A stretch of 12,293 bases of DNA from Streptomyces alboflavus (GCF_000716675.1 NZ_JNXT01000113.1:1-12293), one strand, 5' to 3'. Shown: positions 1 to 6,781, counted from the stretch's first letter. Notes: generated by a model not told the origin, from the letters alone. Numbers and translations are program-made.

Positions 1-1
1 C

Positions 2-874
2 CCCACGAAGGACCGCTCGGCCAAGGACCGCCCGACCCGCCCGACCCGCCCCGCCAGGCGCCGCCCCGCCGCCCCGCCGCCCACCCCGCGCCCGGAGCCC
101 CGCCCCGCGCCCCCGCACCTCGCGGGCACCGACGAACTGGGCTCCACCGGCGCCGACTTGGAGCCGGACTGGTGGCGCGTGGACAGCTCGCCCGCGGCGG
201 GCAGGGACACCGTGCACGGCTTCGTCGGCGGGGTGGAGATCCCCGAGATGCTGAAGCGGCCCTCGGTGAACATGGGCAAGCGGGGTCCCGGCGCGACGGA
301 GGCCGAGGACGCCGAGGACGAGTACGACGACGAAGAGGTCTACGAGGACGAGGGCGAGGCGGCGGACGAAGCGGAGCCGGGCGAGGCCGTCGAGGCCGCC
401 CCGCGCAGCCGGTTGCGGCGGCTGCTCGCACCCCCGGCGAAGGCCGTCCCCGAGGAGGACGCCGCGGAGGAGGACGAGCCCGCCCCGGTGGCGAAGGGCG
501 CCAACGCCAAGGCGGGTCTCGCCCGGGCCCTCGCCAACCCCGTCCCGCTGCTCGCGGCCATCGCGCTCGTCGTGGGCGCAGTCATCGGCAACTGGTTCGC
601 GCTGGCGGGCGGTTGGGTCGTCGCGTGGTTCTCGCGGAAGCTCAGCCCGGCCGAGCGGAAGGTCGGCGTGTTCGTCGTGCCGGGCCTCGCCATCGCGTCG
701 GGCATCGCCTGGCTGTGGGGCCGCTCGCAGGGCAAGTGGGGCGAGCCGATCGTCAAGGGGCACATGAACGAGGCGGTGGCCGACACCTGGCCGTGGGTGG
801 TCCGCGGCGCGGCCGTCGCCTCCGCGCTCTTCCTGGTGTGGCGGGCGCAGCGACAACGGCCGTCGGCGGACTAG
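2..874 (+). CDS. Acidic low-complexity membrane protein, 5' end missing
   Basis: The reading frame is open from the first bases of the window to the TAG at 872-874, so the true start lies outside. A TTG at 158 is available, but codons before it (Pro/Arg-rich, then GTDELGSTGADLEPDWW) read as normal Streptomyces protein. Counting from 158: residues 1-40 are soluble, 48-80 are strongly acidic (DEYDDEEVYEDEGE), 96-110 are a second acidic patch, and about 128-158, 170-188 and 213-229 are hydrophobic and probably membrane-spanning. The protein ends with a short basic tail (RAQRQRPSAD). A long disordered cytoplasmic part followed by three membrane segments fits no enzyme family I recognise. It converges on the siderophore operon with a gap of 28 bp. 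The function is unknown; only its coding nature and membrane location are well supported. Confidence 0.8.
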   Translation, partial: PTKDRSAKDRPTRPTRPARRRPAAPPPTPRPEPRPAPPHLAGTDELGSTGADLEPDWWRVDSSPAAGRDTVHGFVGGVEIPEMLKRPSVNMGKRGPGATEAEDAEDEYDDEEVYEDEGEAADEAEPGEAVEAAPRSRLRRLLAPPAKAVPEEDAAEEDEPAPVAKGANAKAGLARALANPVPLLAAIALVVGAVIGNWFALAGGWVVAWFSRKLSPAERKVGVFVVPGLAIASGIAWLWGRSQGKWGEPIVKGHMNEAVADTWPWVVRGAAVASALFLVWRAQRQRPSAD

Positions 875-879
875 GGCCA

Positions 880-890
880 GCCCAATGGGC
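880..890. terminator. Weak hairpin between convergent genes
   Basis: GCCC-AAT-GGGC lies between the stop of the membrane protein (874) and the stop of the siderophore-binding lipoprotein (903, minus strand). The stem is only 4 bp and has no T tract, so it is a minimal candidate for the shared terminator of the two converging units. Confidence 0.25.
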
Positions 891-902
891 CGCCGCCGCA
901 GG

Positions 903-1880
903 CTACTTCGTCAGGTCGGCCTGCATCTCGTCCAGGATCTTCGCCGCGGCCGTGTACCCGATGCCCTGGATCCACAGCTCGTCGTCGACGACGTGGACGT
1001 TGCCGGACTTCACGGCCGACATGTTCTTCCACAGCCCGCTGCGCACGGTCCGGGTCTGCTTGGACTTCTCCGGATCGCCGTACGTGGACTGGAAGATGAC
1101 GTCCGCGTCGGCCATGTCGATCTTCTCGGGGCTCAGGTCGTACGAGAACCCGTCCTTGGCCTTCTTCGCCAGCGGCGCCCGGCCGAGCCCGACGTCCTTG
1201 AGGAGCGTGGCGATGTACGTCTGCTCGCCGTACACGCGGATGTCGGCGCCCTCCACGAAGCGGACGACGTTGACCTCGGTCGCCCTGGCCTTGGCGGGGC
1301 CGCCGACGGCCGTCGTGACCTTCTTGGCGTGGGCGGTGTAGTCGGCGACGGTCTTCTTCGCCTCGGCCTTCCTGCCGAGCGCGTCGGCGTGGGTCTGGAA
1401 GTTCTCCTTCCAGGGGTGACCGGTGGTCTCCGTCATCACCGTCGGGGCGATCTTCTTGAGCTGGTCGTACTTCGCCCCGTGCCGGATCTTGGACGTGAGG
1501 ATCAGGTCGGGCTTGAGCCCGGCGATGACCTCCATGTTGGGGTTCAGCATCTCCCCGACGTCCTTGACGCCCGCGACCTCGTCCTTCGGCAGATAGCTGG
1601 GGAACCCTTCGGCCGCCTCGACGTGCGTGGCGCCGACGGGCTTCACGCCGAGGGTGATCGCGGAGTCCAGCTCGGCGGTGTCGAGCACGACGACCCGCTT
1701 CGGCTCGACCGGCACCTTCACGTCGCCCATGGCGGTCTTGACCGTGTGCGTCTTGCCCGAACCCGACCCTGAGCCGCCGCCGGAGCCGTCCGAGTCGGAC
1801 CCGCAGGCCGCGAGGACGAGGGCGCCGGACAGGGCGAGGGCGCCGGGGACGAGGGCGCGGCGGCGCGGGAAACCAGTCAT
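903..1880 (-). CDS. Ferric-siderophore ABC transporter substrate-binding lipoprotein
   Basis: A 325-residue class III periplasmic-binding-type protein (FepB/FecB/BtuF fold) that captures an iron-siderophore outside the membrane and delivers it to the permeases encoded upstream. The start is the ATG at 1878-1880, giving [13 protein letters not shown], a hydrophobic stretch and the lipobox LAAC with Cys26 as the lipid attachment site. A flexible Ser/Gly linker (about 27-42) follows. The mature domain has the family hallmarks: KRVVVLD near 61-67, GVKPVGA near 78-84, a central region beginning [16 protein letters not shown], and a C-terminal lobe with [11 protein letters not shown] and a [10 protein letters not shown] end. 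The ATG overlaps the TGA of the ATPase gene as ATGA, so translation is probably coupled. Length is normal for the family. The siderophore cannot be told from sequence; hydroxamates such as ferrioxamines are a reasonable guess for Streptomyces. Confidence 0.95.
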   Translation of the reverse strand: MTGFPRRRALVPGALALSGALVLAACGSDSDGSGGGSGSGSGKTHTVKTAMGDVKVPVEPKRVVVLDTAELDSAITLGVKPVGATHVEAAEGFPSYLPKDEVAGVKDVGEMLNPNMEVIAGLKPDLILTSKIRHGAKYDQLKKIAPTVMTETTGHPWKENFQTHADALGRKAEAKKTVADYTAHAKKVTTAVGGPAKARATEVNVVRFVEGADIRVYGEQTYIATLLKDVGLGRAPLAKKAKDGFSYDLSPEKIDMADADVIFQSTYGDPEKSKQTRTVRSGLWKNMSAVKSGNVHVVDDELWIQGIGYTAAAKILDEMQADLTK

Positions 1881-2812
1881 GACGTGGGCCTTTCGTCGAG
1901 GGGTGGTTTCTTGTCCAGGGGTGGTTTCTTGTCCAGGGGAGCCGATGGCCCGGCGGGGGCCGCGGACGTCCCGGGGTCCTGCGGCTGCCAGGGCGCGCCC
2001 GGCACCACGAGCGGCGAGCCCGTCACCGGGTCGGGGACGACCACGCAGTCGAGCCCGAAGACCTCGCCCACGAGGTCCTCGGTGACGACCTCCGCGGGCG
2101 TTCCGCGGGCGACCACCCGCCCCTCCTTCATGGCGACGAGGTGGTCGGCGTACCGGGCCGCCTGGTTCAGGTCGTGCAGCACGACCACGACCGTACGGCC
2201 CCGCTCGCCCGCCGGCGTGGGCGCGGCCAACTGGCGTACCAGATCGAGGACTTCGACCTGGTGGGAGATGTCGAGGTAGGTCGTGGGCTCGTCCAGGAGC
2301 AGGATGTCCGTCTGCTGCGCGAGCGCCATCGCGATCCACACGCGCTGCCGCTGCCCGCCCGACAGCTCGTCCACGGACCGCTCGGCGAGCGCCGCCACGT
2401 CGGTGCGCTCCATCGCCTCGGTCACCGCGGTCTCGTCGGCGTCGGACCACTGCTGCCACCAGCGCTGGTGCGGCTGGCGGCCGCGCGCCACCAGGTCGCC
2501 GACGGTGATCGCCTCGGGGGCGACGGGCGTCTGCGGGAGCAGCCCGACCTGCTGGGCGATGTGCCGTGTCGGCAGCTTCGCGAGGGCCTCGCCGTCGAGA
2601 AGGACCGAGCCGCCGCGGGGCTTCAGGAGCCGCCCGAGGGCCCGCAGCGTCGTGGACTTCCCGCAGGCGTTCGGGCCGACGATGACGGTGACCTTGCCGT
2701 CGGGGATCGCGAGGTCCAGGTCGTGCACGACGGTGCGGTCCTCGTACGCGAGGGTCAGCTCGCGGGCCGTGAGGCGGGCGGCCGCCGCGGGGGCGGGGGC
2801 GGGGGCGGTCAC
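1877..2812 (-). CDS. Ferric-siderophore ABC transporter ATP-binding protein
   Basis: A 311-residue cytoplasmic ATPase of the FepC/FhuC type that powers siderophore import. Visible motifs: Walker [10 protein letters not shown] (46-54), Q-loop Gln94 in LLPQTP, signature LSGGQRQR (150-157), Walker B ILLLDEP (170-176), H-loop His213 in VLHD. The start is the GTG at 2810-2812, which overlaps the TGA of the preceding permease gene as GTGA; no other start gives a sensible N-terminus. Residues 2-12 are Ala/Pro-rich, encoded by three GGGGGC units on the plus strand. The C-terminus is longer than usual: after about residue 262 comes a Pro-rich tail ending with two exact copies of a Lys-rich hexapeptide (LDKKPP) and a diverged third (LDERPT). 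The tail is probably disordered and lies outside the catalytic core. The stop overlaps the lipoprotein start. Confidence 0.96.
   Translation of the reverse strand: MTAPAPAPAAAARLTARELTLAYEDRTVVHDLDLAIPDGKVTVIVGPNACGKSTTLRALGRLLKPRGGSVLLDGEALAKLPTRHIAQQVGLLPQTPVAPEAITVGDLVARGRQPHQRWWQQWSDADETAVTEAMERTDVAALAERSVDELSGGQRQRVWIAMALAQQTDILLLDEPTTYLDISHQVEVLDLVRQLAAPTPAGERGRTVVVVLHDLNQAARYADHLVAMKEGRVVARGTPAEVVTEDLVGEVFGLDCVVVPDPVTGSPLVVPGAPWQPQDPGTSAAPAGPSAPLDKKPPLDKKPPLDERPTS
1900..1935. repeat. 18-bp tandem repeat, two exact copies, inside ATPase gene
   Basis: GGGGTGGTTTCTTGTCCA occurs at 1900-1917 and again at 1918-1935, in frame. On the coding (minus) strand it encodes LDKKPP twice near the C-terminus of the ATPase. 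A degenerate partial copy (TTTCGTCGA) lies next to it at 1891-1899. The repeat is more AT-rich than its surroundings. The unit is a multiple of 3, so gain or loss of copies would keep the frame. Confidence 0.9.
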
Positions 2813-3942
2813 GCGGTGCCTCCATTGCGTACGGAACGACTGCGGATGATGAGCCAGATCAGGTACGGGGCCCCGACGGCCGCCGTCAGGACACCCACCG
2901 GCAGCTCCGTCGGCGCGAACAGCTTCCGGGCGAGCAGGTCCGCGAGTACGACGATCAGCGCGCCCAGGAGTGCCGAGCTGAGCAGCGGGATCTGGGCGGT
3001 GCGGGTGAGGCGGCGGGCGATCTGCGGGGCGAGCAGGGCCACGAAGTCGACCGGGCCCGCGGCGCCCGTCGCCACGGAGGCGAGCACCACGCCGAGCAGG
3101 ACCAGGCCGAAGCGGACGCGACCCAGGCGCACGCCGAGGGCCGTCGCCGTGTCGTCGTCCATCGCCGCGGTGCGCTGGGCCCGGGCCGCCCAGGCCACGA
3201 ACGGGAGCAGCACGAGCAGGGTCAGGGCGAGCGGGTCGGCCTCCGGCCAGCCGCGGCCGTTCAGCGAACCCGTCATCCAGATCTGCGCCTGCTGCGCGAC
3301 CAGGTAGTCGCCCTTCGTCATGAACAGCGTCGTCACCGAGCGCAGCGCGATCGCGAAGCCGATGCCGATGAGGACGAAGCGGGTGGCGTGCAGGCCGCCC
3401 CGCCACGCGAACACGTACACGAGCAGCGCGGCGAGGATCCCGCCCGCCACTGACAGATACGGCAGGAGCGTGTACGACGTCACGCCGAACGTCATCGCCC
3501 CCACCGTCACCGCGCTCGCGCCCTGGCTGATGCCGATGATGTCCGGGCTGGCCAGGGGGTTGCGGGCGACCGTCTGGATGAGGGCGCCCGCGACGCCGAA
3601 GGCCGCGCCCACGAGGAGGCCGACCGTCATGCGGGGTTCGCGCAGGGTACCGACGACCAGTTCGTCGGGGGAGGGGTGGCCGAGGACGACCTTCAGGGCT
3701 TCGAGGGGGTGTACGAAGGTCTCGCCCACGCAGAGGTAGGCCAGGCTGGCGGCGGCGAGGGTCAGGGCGAGGGCCGCCGTGACCGCGGCGGAGCGGCGGT
3801 GGAGGAGGAAGGTGGCCTTCCGGAACCGGAGTACGGCGTAGCCGGGGGGACGCACGCGTGAGGGTTGCCCGGCACCGGGGGCACGGCGCTCGGAGGCACC
3901 GGCCGGATGGCCGAAAGCGGATCGGTCGTCGGTCTTCGTCAC
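2809..3942 (-). CDS. Ferric-siderophore ABC transporter permease (FecCD family, second)
   Basis: A 377-residue integral membrane subunit of a siderophore importer, FepG-like half of the permease pair. The start is the GTG at 3940-3942, overlapping the TGA of the upstream permease gene as GTGA. Residues 1 to about 45 are hydrophilic and cytoplasmic, longer than in its partner. About nine or ten hydrophobic segments follow. FecCD signatures are clear: [20 protein letters not shown], then [20 protein letters not shown], and near the C-terminus [19 protein letters not shown], which corresponds to the loop that contacts the ATPase. The motif reads PQIAR here against PHIAR in the partner permease, so the two subunits are distinct rather than a recent duplication. 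The stop overlaps the ATPase start by 4 bp. Confidence 0.95.
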   Translation of the reverse strand: MTKTDDRSAFGHPAGASERRAPGAGQPSRVRPPGYAVLRFRKATFLLHRRSAAVTAALALTLAAASLAYLCVGETFVHPLEALKVVLGHPSPDELVVGTLREPRMTVGLLVGAAFGVAGALIQTVARNPLASPDIIGISQGASAVTVGAMTFGVTSYTLLPYLSVAGGILAALLVYVFAWRGGLHATRFVLIGIGFAIALRSVTTLFMTKGDYLVAQQAQIWMTGSLNGRGWPEADPLALTLLVLLPFVAWAARAQRTAAMDDDTATALGVRLGRVRFGLVLLGVVLASVATGAAGPVDFVALLAPQIARRLTRTAQIPLLSSALLGALIVVLADLLARKLFAPTELPVGVLTAAVGAPYLIWLIIRSRSVRNGGTA

Positions 3943-4937
3943 GCCGCCACCGCCTTCCTGCGGACCAGGGTCACCAGGAACGGCACCCCGATCAGGGCCG
4001 TCATGACCCCGGCAGGGACTTCGCTCGGGGGGAAGACGACGCGGCCGACCGTGTCGGAGACCAGGAGCATGACCGGACCGAGGAGGGCCGCGAGGGGGAG
4101 CACCCAGCGGTGGTCGCTGCCGATGATCGCGCGGGCGATGTGGGGGACGGCGAGGCCGATGAAGGCGATGGGCCCGGCGGCGGCGACGCCGACGGCGGTG
4201 AGGACGGTGGCGCCGAGGCCGCCGACGAGACGGACCGTCGCGACCTTCTGGCCGAGGCCCTTGGCCACGTCCTCGCCGAGGGCGAGGGCGTCGAGGCCGC
4301 GGGCGACGGAGAGCACGAGGAGGAGTCCGACGAGGAGGAAGGGCCAGATCCGGGCGGCGATGTCGGCGTCGCGGCCGGACAGCGAGCCGACCTGCCAGAA
4401 GCGGAACTCGTCCAGGGCGGAGGCCCTGGTGGTGAGGACGGCGGTGGTGACGGAGACGAGGAGGGCGTTGATGGCGGCGCCGCCGAGGGCGAGTTTGACG
4501 GGGGTGGCGCCGCCGCGCCCGCTGCTGGCGATGGCGTACACGGCGACGGAGGCGATCGCGGCGCCCGCGAAGGCGTACCAGACGTAGCCGGTGAGGGTGT
4601 GCACGCCCGCGTAGGCGATGGCGAGGACGACGCCGACGGAGGCGCCCTGGCTGATGCCGAGGATGCCCGGGTCGGCGATGGGGTTGCGGGTGATGCCCTG
4701 CAGGGCGGTGCCGGCGACGGCGAGGGCGGCGCCGACCATCACGCCGACGACGGTGCGGGGCACCCGCAGCTCCCGGATCACCTCGGCGGCGTCGCTGTGG
4801 CCGCCGTGCAGCAGGGCGTCGAGGACGGCGGCGGGCGCGATCGCGCGGGCGCCGACGGCGAGGCTGAACAGGACCGCGAGCAGCAGGGCCACGACGGCCG
4901 CCGTCATCGCGACAGCCCGTCTGACGGACACACGCAT
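3939..4937 (-). CDS. Ferric-siderophore ABC transporter permease (FecCD family, first)
   Basis: A 332-residue FepD-like permease and first gene of the four-gene importer operon. I chose the ATG at 4935-4937 ([16 protein letters not shown]) because a short basic N-terminus runs straight into the first membrane helix, as is usual in the family. An in-frame start at 5054 would add 39 residues encoded by the tandem-repeated leader and would cross the iron box. Signatures: [42 protein letters not shown], and [17 protein letters not shown] for ATPase coupling. No strong Shine-Dalgarno is visible before the start. It is divergent from the HAD phosphatase gene with 126 bp between starts. The stop overlaps the next permease start by 4 bp, so the importer subunits are probably made in fixed proportion. 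Confidence 0.94.
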   Translation of the reverse strand: MRVSVRRAVAMTAAVVALLLAVLFSLAVGARAIAPAAVLDALLHGGHSDAAEVIRELRVPRTVVGVMVGAALAVAGTALQGITRNPIADPGILGISQGASVGVVLAIAYAGVHTLTGYVWYAFAGAAIASVAVYAIASSGRGGATPVKLALGGAAINALLVSVTTAVLTTRASALDEFRFWQVGSLSGRDADIAARIWPFLLVGLLLVLSVARGLDALALGEDVAKGLGQKVATVRLVGGLGATVLTAVGVAAAGPIAFIGLAVPHIARAIIGSDHRWVLPLAALLGPVMLLVSDTVGRVVFPPSEVPAGVMTALIGVPFLVTLVRRKAVAA

Positions 4938-4951
4938 CGGCTGGGGCTCGT

Positions 4952-4988
4952 TTCGCAGGGGTTCGCTGGGTCGCAGAGGTTCGCAGGG
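4952..4988. repeat. Four 9-10 bp tandem units in siderophore operon leader
   Basis: Near-copies of TTCGCAGGG begin at 4952, 4962, 4971 and 4980 (variants: one with T for A, one lacking the first T, with GAGG at the end). They lie between the candidate iron box and the first permease start, so they would be transcribed as repeated CCCUGCGAA in the mRNA leader. Confidence 0.75.
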
Positions 4989-4992
4989 CCGG

Positions 4993-5012
4993 TAAGGCTT
5001 GGCTAAGTCTAA
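4993..5012 (-). promoter_or_regulatory. Candidate iron box (DmdR1/IdeR-type operator)
   Basis: Plus-strand TAAGGCTTGGCTAAGTCTAA resembles the actinobacterial iron-box consensus TTAGGTTAGGCTAACCTAA: 12 of 19 positions match ungapped, and more if one base is skipped in the right half. It is one of few AT-richer patches in the region and lies 56-75 bp upstream of the first siderophore permease start. On the minus strand it contains TAGACT (5011-5006), a plausible -10 hexamer, so an iron-loaded DtxR-family repressor bound here would block that promoter. The match is imperfect and the -35 is not obvious. Confidence 0.55.
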
Positions 5013-5051
5013 GCGGGGCCGGGGTCTCCGCCCGGGGTCCGCGGCCCTCGG

Positions 5052-5057
5052 CACAAT
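5052..5057 (+). promoter_or_regulatory. -10-like hexamer, probable leaderless start of HAD gene
   Basis: CACAAT is followed by exactly 6 nt and then the ATG at 5064, so transcription would begin at the start codon. No Shine-Dalgarno sequence precedes the ATG. No clear -35 is seen. Confidence 0.45.
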
Positions 5058-5063
5058 GGCCCC

Positions 5064-5720
5064 ATGACCTCACGGACTGACCGGACCACGGCCCCCTTCA
5101 TCGTCGGCTTCGACCTCGACATGACCCTGATCGACTCCCGGCCCGGCATCCACGCCTGTTACCTGGAGCTTTCCGCGCGTACGGGGACGTACATCGACGC
5201 GGACCTGACGATCACCCGGCTCGGACCGCCTCTCGAGGAGGAGTTGAGGCACTGGTTTCCAGCCGATCGCGTCGCGGCCATGGCCACGCTCTACCGTGAG
5301 ATGTATCCCACATACGCGATCACCGCGACGCCCGCGCTGCCCGGCGCCCGCGAGGCCGTCGACGCGGTGCACGCGGCGGGCGGCCGGGCCCTGGTCGTGA
5401 CCGCCAAGTTCGAGCCGAACGCGAAGCTCCACATGGAGCATCTGGCCATCGACGTGGACGCGGTCATAGGCGACCTGTGGGCGGAGCAGAAGGCGCAGGC
5501 GCTGACCGAGCACGGGGCGTCGGTGTACGTCGGCGACCACACCGGCGACGTACGCGGCGCGCGTACGGCGGGCGCGCTGTCCGTGGCGGTGGCGACCGGG
5601 CCGTGTGACGCAGCGGAACTGCGCGCGGCGGGCGCCGACGTCGTACTCGACGACCTGACCCGGTTCCCCGCCTGGCTGGCGGCCTACCGGGCGGACGGCT
5701 CCGTCGCCGACCTGGCCTGA
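5064..5720 (+). CDS. HAD-superfamily hydrolase (phosphoglycolate-phosphatase-like)
   Basis: A 218-residue cytoplasmic phosphatase-type protein. Motif I is FDLDMTLIDS, with nucleophile Asp17 and acid/base Asp19; motif II is Thr113 in LVVTAK; the motif III lysine is probably Lys143 in AEQKAQ; motif IV is VGDHTGD with Asp158 and Asp162 for Mg2+. A helical cap inserted after motif I (about residues 25-90) is of subclass I size, as in Gph/PGMB-like enzymes. The substrate is not predictable; a small phosphorylated metabolite is likely. The ATG has no ribosome-binding site and sits 6 nt after a -10-like hexamer, consistent with leaderless translation. It is divergent from the siderophore operon, but the iron box lies upstream of its proposed promoter, so shared iron control is not implied. 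Its last 37 bp overlap the convergent small membrane-protein gene. Confidence 0.9.
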   Translation: MTSRTDRTTAPFIVGFDLDMTLIDSRPGIHACYLELSARTGTYIDADLTITRLGPPLEEELRHWFPADRVAAMATLYREMYPTYAITATPALPGAREAVDAVHAAGGRALVVTAKFEPNAKLHMEHLAIDVDAVIGDLWAEQKAQALTEHGASVYVGDHTGDVRGARTAGALSVAVATGPCDAAELRAAGADVVLDDLTRFPAWLAAYRADGSVADLA

Positions 5721-5947
5721 CGCCGCTGCACCGCGATGCCGCGCAGCACGCCCGCGCCCGCGACGAGGAAGCCCACTCCCATCAGCATGCAGACCGCGTA
5801 CGCGATGGGTGGGAATGTGTCGCCGCCGAGGAACAGCGGTGCCACCGTGACCAGTGTGGCCACGGCGCCGACGAAGAAAACGATCGCGCCAATCCGTACG
5901 AGGCCGTCGCCCGGTCCGGTGGAATTCGCTTGGGTTTTGTCACGCAC
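5684..5947 (-). CDS. Small two-helix membrane protein
   Basis: An 87-residue protein starting at the GTG at 5945-5947 (MRDKTQANSTGPGDGLV). It has two hydrophobic segments, about residues 18-40 (IGAIVFFVGAVATLVTVAPLF) and 48-68 (AYAVCMLMGVGFLVAGAGVL), joined by a short GGDTFPP loop and followed by a basic tail (QRRQAR). Both ends are probably cytoplasmic. No catalytic motif is seen and the function is unknown. Membrane-compatible composition, strong third-position GC and a TAnnnT hexamer exactly 6 nt before the GTG (TACCCT, 5954-5959) support it as a real gene. Its 3' end overlaps the end of the convergent HAD gene by 37 bp, so transcripts from the two would be antisense there. Confidence 0.8.
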   Translation of the reverse strand: MRDKTQANSTGPGDGLVRIGAIVFFVGAVATLVTVAPLFLGGDTFPPIAYAVCMLMGVGFLVAGAGVLRGIAVQRRQARSATEPSAR

Positions 5948-5953
5948 CGGACC

Positions 5954-5959
5954 AGGGTA
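5954..5959 (-). promoter_or_regulatory. -10-like hexamer, probable leaderless start of small membrane protein
   Basis: TACCCT on the minus strand, then GGTCCG (6 nt), then the GTG at 5947. It fits the TAnnnT form and the spacing expected if transcription starts at the GTG. No Shine-Dalgarno is present. Confidence 0.45.
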
Positions 5960-6028
5960 GTTCCCAGCGCGTAGGAAGAAACCGGGGACGTCTTGTCACC
6001 GGCCCGGGGACCCATAGTCTTGGTTCCG

Positions 6029-6047
6029 GCGGGTCGGGGCGACCCGC
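6029..6047 (+). promoter_or_regulatory. Perfect 8-bp inverted repeat upstream of cold-shock gene
   Basis: GCGGGTCG-GGG-CGACCCGC lies 111-129 bp before the cold-shock GTG. It could be an operator or, if transcribed, a 5'-leader hairpin. TTGGTT at 6020-6025 is a poor -35 candidate just before it. Confidence 0.5.
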
Positions 6048-6074
6048 TGTACTGCTATCCAGAGCCGTTTACGC

Positions 6075-6103
6075 CCGGCGGGCCGGACCGACCCGTCCGC
6101 CGG
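6075..6103 (+). promoter_or_regulatory. Second inverted repeat in cold-shock leader
   Basis: CCGGCGG (6075-6081) pairs with CCGCCGG (6097-6103). One G-U and one C-G pair extend it inward to a 9-bp stem with an 11-nt loop. Together with the preceding palindrome it would give a structured leader before the cold-shock gene, a common arrangement for temperature-responsive csp mRNAs. That role is inference. Confidence 0.4.
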
Positions 6104-6140
6104 AACGCGTCGCGGCACAGACGAGTACGACGACGAGTAC

Positions 6141-6150
6141 GAGGACGAGG
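6141..6150 (+). promoter_or_regulatory. Ribosome-binding site that fixes the cold-shock start
   Basis: GAGGACGAGG ends 7 nt before the GTG at 6158. It sits at the end of a 12-bp tandem repeat (ACGAGTACGACG, ACGAGTACGAGG, then a half unit, 6121-6150). Confidence 0.7.
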
Positions 6151-6157
6151 ACTTCAC

Positions 6158-6541
6158 GTGCCTACCGGCAAGGTCAAGTGGTTCAACAGCGAGAAGGGCT
6201 TTGGCTTTCTCTCCCGCGACGACGGCGGCGACGTCTTCGTGCATTCCTCCGTACTGCCCGACGGCGTCGACACCCTCAAGCCCGGCCAGCGCGTGGAATT
6301 CGGCGTGGTCGCCGGGCAGCGGGGGGATCAGGCTCTTTCGGTGACGCTGCTCGACCCGACGCCCTCCGTCGCCGCGGCCCAGCGCCGCAAGCCGGACGAA
6401 CTGGCGTCCATCGTCCAGGATTTGACGACCCTGCTCGAAAACATCACGCCCATGCTGGAAAAGGGGCGCTACCCCGACAAGGCGTCGGGCGCGAAGATCG
6501 CGGGGCTCCTCCGGGCGGTGGCGGACCAGCTGGACGTGTAG
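6158..6541 (+). CDS. Cold-shock-domain protein with C-terminal extension
   Basis: A 127-residue protein starting at the GTG at 6158. Residues 1-65 form a complete cold-shock domain that binds single-stranded RNA or [17 protein letters not shown] contains RNP-1 (KGFGFL, 13-18) and VFVHSS (26-31) is RNP-2. The barrel closes at [10 protein letters not shown]. Typical CspA proteins stop near residue 67-70; this one continues with a linker ([16 protein letters not shown]) and a predicted helical region, about 80-126 ([22 protein letters not shown] and [16 protein letters not shown]), which may mediate dimerisation or partner binding. The upstream ORF extension to 5993 is rejected because a clear ribosome-binding site and the domain N-terminus fall at 6158. 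The gene ends in front of a GC-rich hairpin and converges on mqnD. Confidence 0.93.
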   Translation: MPTGKVKWFNSEKGFGFLSRDDGGDVFVHSSVLPDGVDTLKPGQRVEFGVVAGQRGDQALSVTLLDPTPSVAAAQRRKPDELASIVQDLTTLLENITPMLEKGRYPDKASGAKIAGLLRAVADQLDV

Positions 6542-6549
6542 CTCCCCCA

Positions 6550-6565
6550 GGGGGCTGCCGCCCCC
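6550..6565 (+). terminator. GC hairpin after cold-shock gene
   Basis: GGGGGC-TGCC-GCCCCC begins 9 nt after the cold-shock stop. It is a perfect 6-bp stem without a T tract, as is usual for Streptomyces terminators, and is the outer part of the larger inverted repeat. Confidence 0.6.
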
Positions 6566-6717
6566 GGACCCCCGCTCTATCGGCGCTCCGCGCCTCGTCC
6601 TCAATCGCCGGACGGGCTAGAAACTTCCCCGGGGCGGGCTGGAACCGTGCCGCACTGGCGAGATACCCAGCCCCTCCGGCGACATATCTAGCCCCTCCGG
6701 CGTTTGAGGAGCGGGGT

Positions 6718-6734
6718 CTGGGGCGGAGCCCCAG
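6718..6734 (-). terminator. GC hairpin after mqnD
   Basis: CTGGGGC-GGA-GCCCCAG is a perfect 7-bp stem with a 3-nt loop, about 48 nt beyond the mqnD stop on the minus strand. It is the right end of the inverted repeat and probably terminates the menaquinone transcript. Confidence 0.6.
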
Positions 6735-6781
6735 TTTCGGGAAGGGGCGGGATTGGGGAGCCCCCGGCAGGGCCCCACCCC

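Larger units (their letters stand above)
6550..6734. repeat. Large imperfect inverted repeat in convergent intergenic region
   Basis: Two facing modules. The left one (6550-6623) has a GC hairpin, a spacer, a mini-hairpin (GGCGC/GCGCC) and a core at 6598-6621 (TCCTCAATCGCCGGACGGGC then TAGA). The right one has the core at 6687-6710, whose complement matches the left core at 22 of 24 positions, followed by the hairpin CTGGGGC-GGA-GCCCCAG. Between them are degraded extra cores: AGCCCCTCCGGCG occurs at 6669-6681 and 6690-6702, and a CGGGCTGGAA remnant lies at 6635-6644. The left module matches the one at 10584-10621 at 37 of 38 positions. Confidence 0.9.

Noticed and set aside
2787..2808. GGGGGC triplicate as a G-quadruplex or slippage hot spot at the ATPase start
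   Set aside because: Only three full G5 runs plus GG; it simply encodes alternating Ala-Pro. Kept as a remark in the ATPase entry.
903..2825. 640-residue minus-strand frame covering the lipoprotein and an upstream Arg/Pro-rich stretch
   Set aside because: The part above 1880 is a shadow of the ATPase gene in another frame; a signal peptide with lipobox begins exactly at the ATG at 1880.
2141..3307. Plus-strand 388-residue open frame
   Set aside because: Opposite two well-recognised transporter genes; composition is the Arg/Gly/Ala bias of GC-rich antisense frames.
4938..5054. N-terminal extension of the first permease to an ATG at 5054
   Set aside because: It would be encoded by the tandem-repeated leader and the iron box, and it gives a Pro/Arg-rich leader unlike FecCD proteins.
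2809..5073. 754-residue minus-strand frame including the second permease
   Set aside because: Only the part below 3942 has membrane-protein composition; the rest is Arg/Pro-rich shadow of the first permease gene, and a GTGA overlap marks the true start.
6116..6157. Remnant of an acidic protein gene (frame reading [11 protein letters not shown]) before the cold-shock gene
   Set aside because: No start or upstream coding character in that frame and no stop at the end of the acidic stretch; the resemblance to codons at 317-333 can come from GAC/GAG-rich composition.
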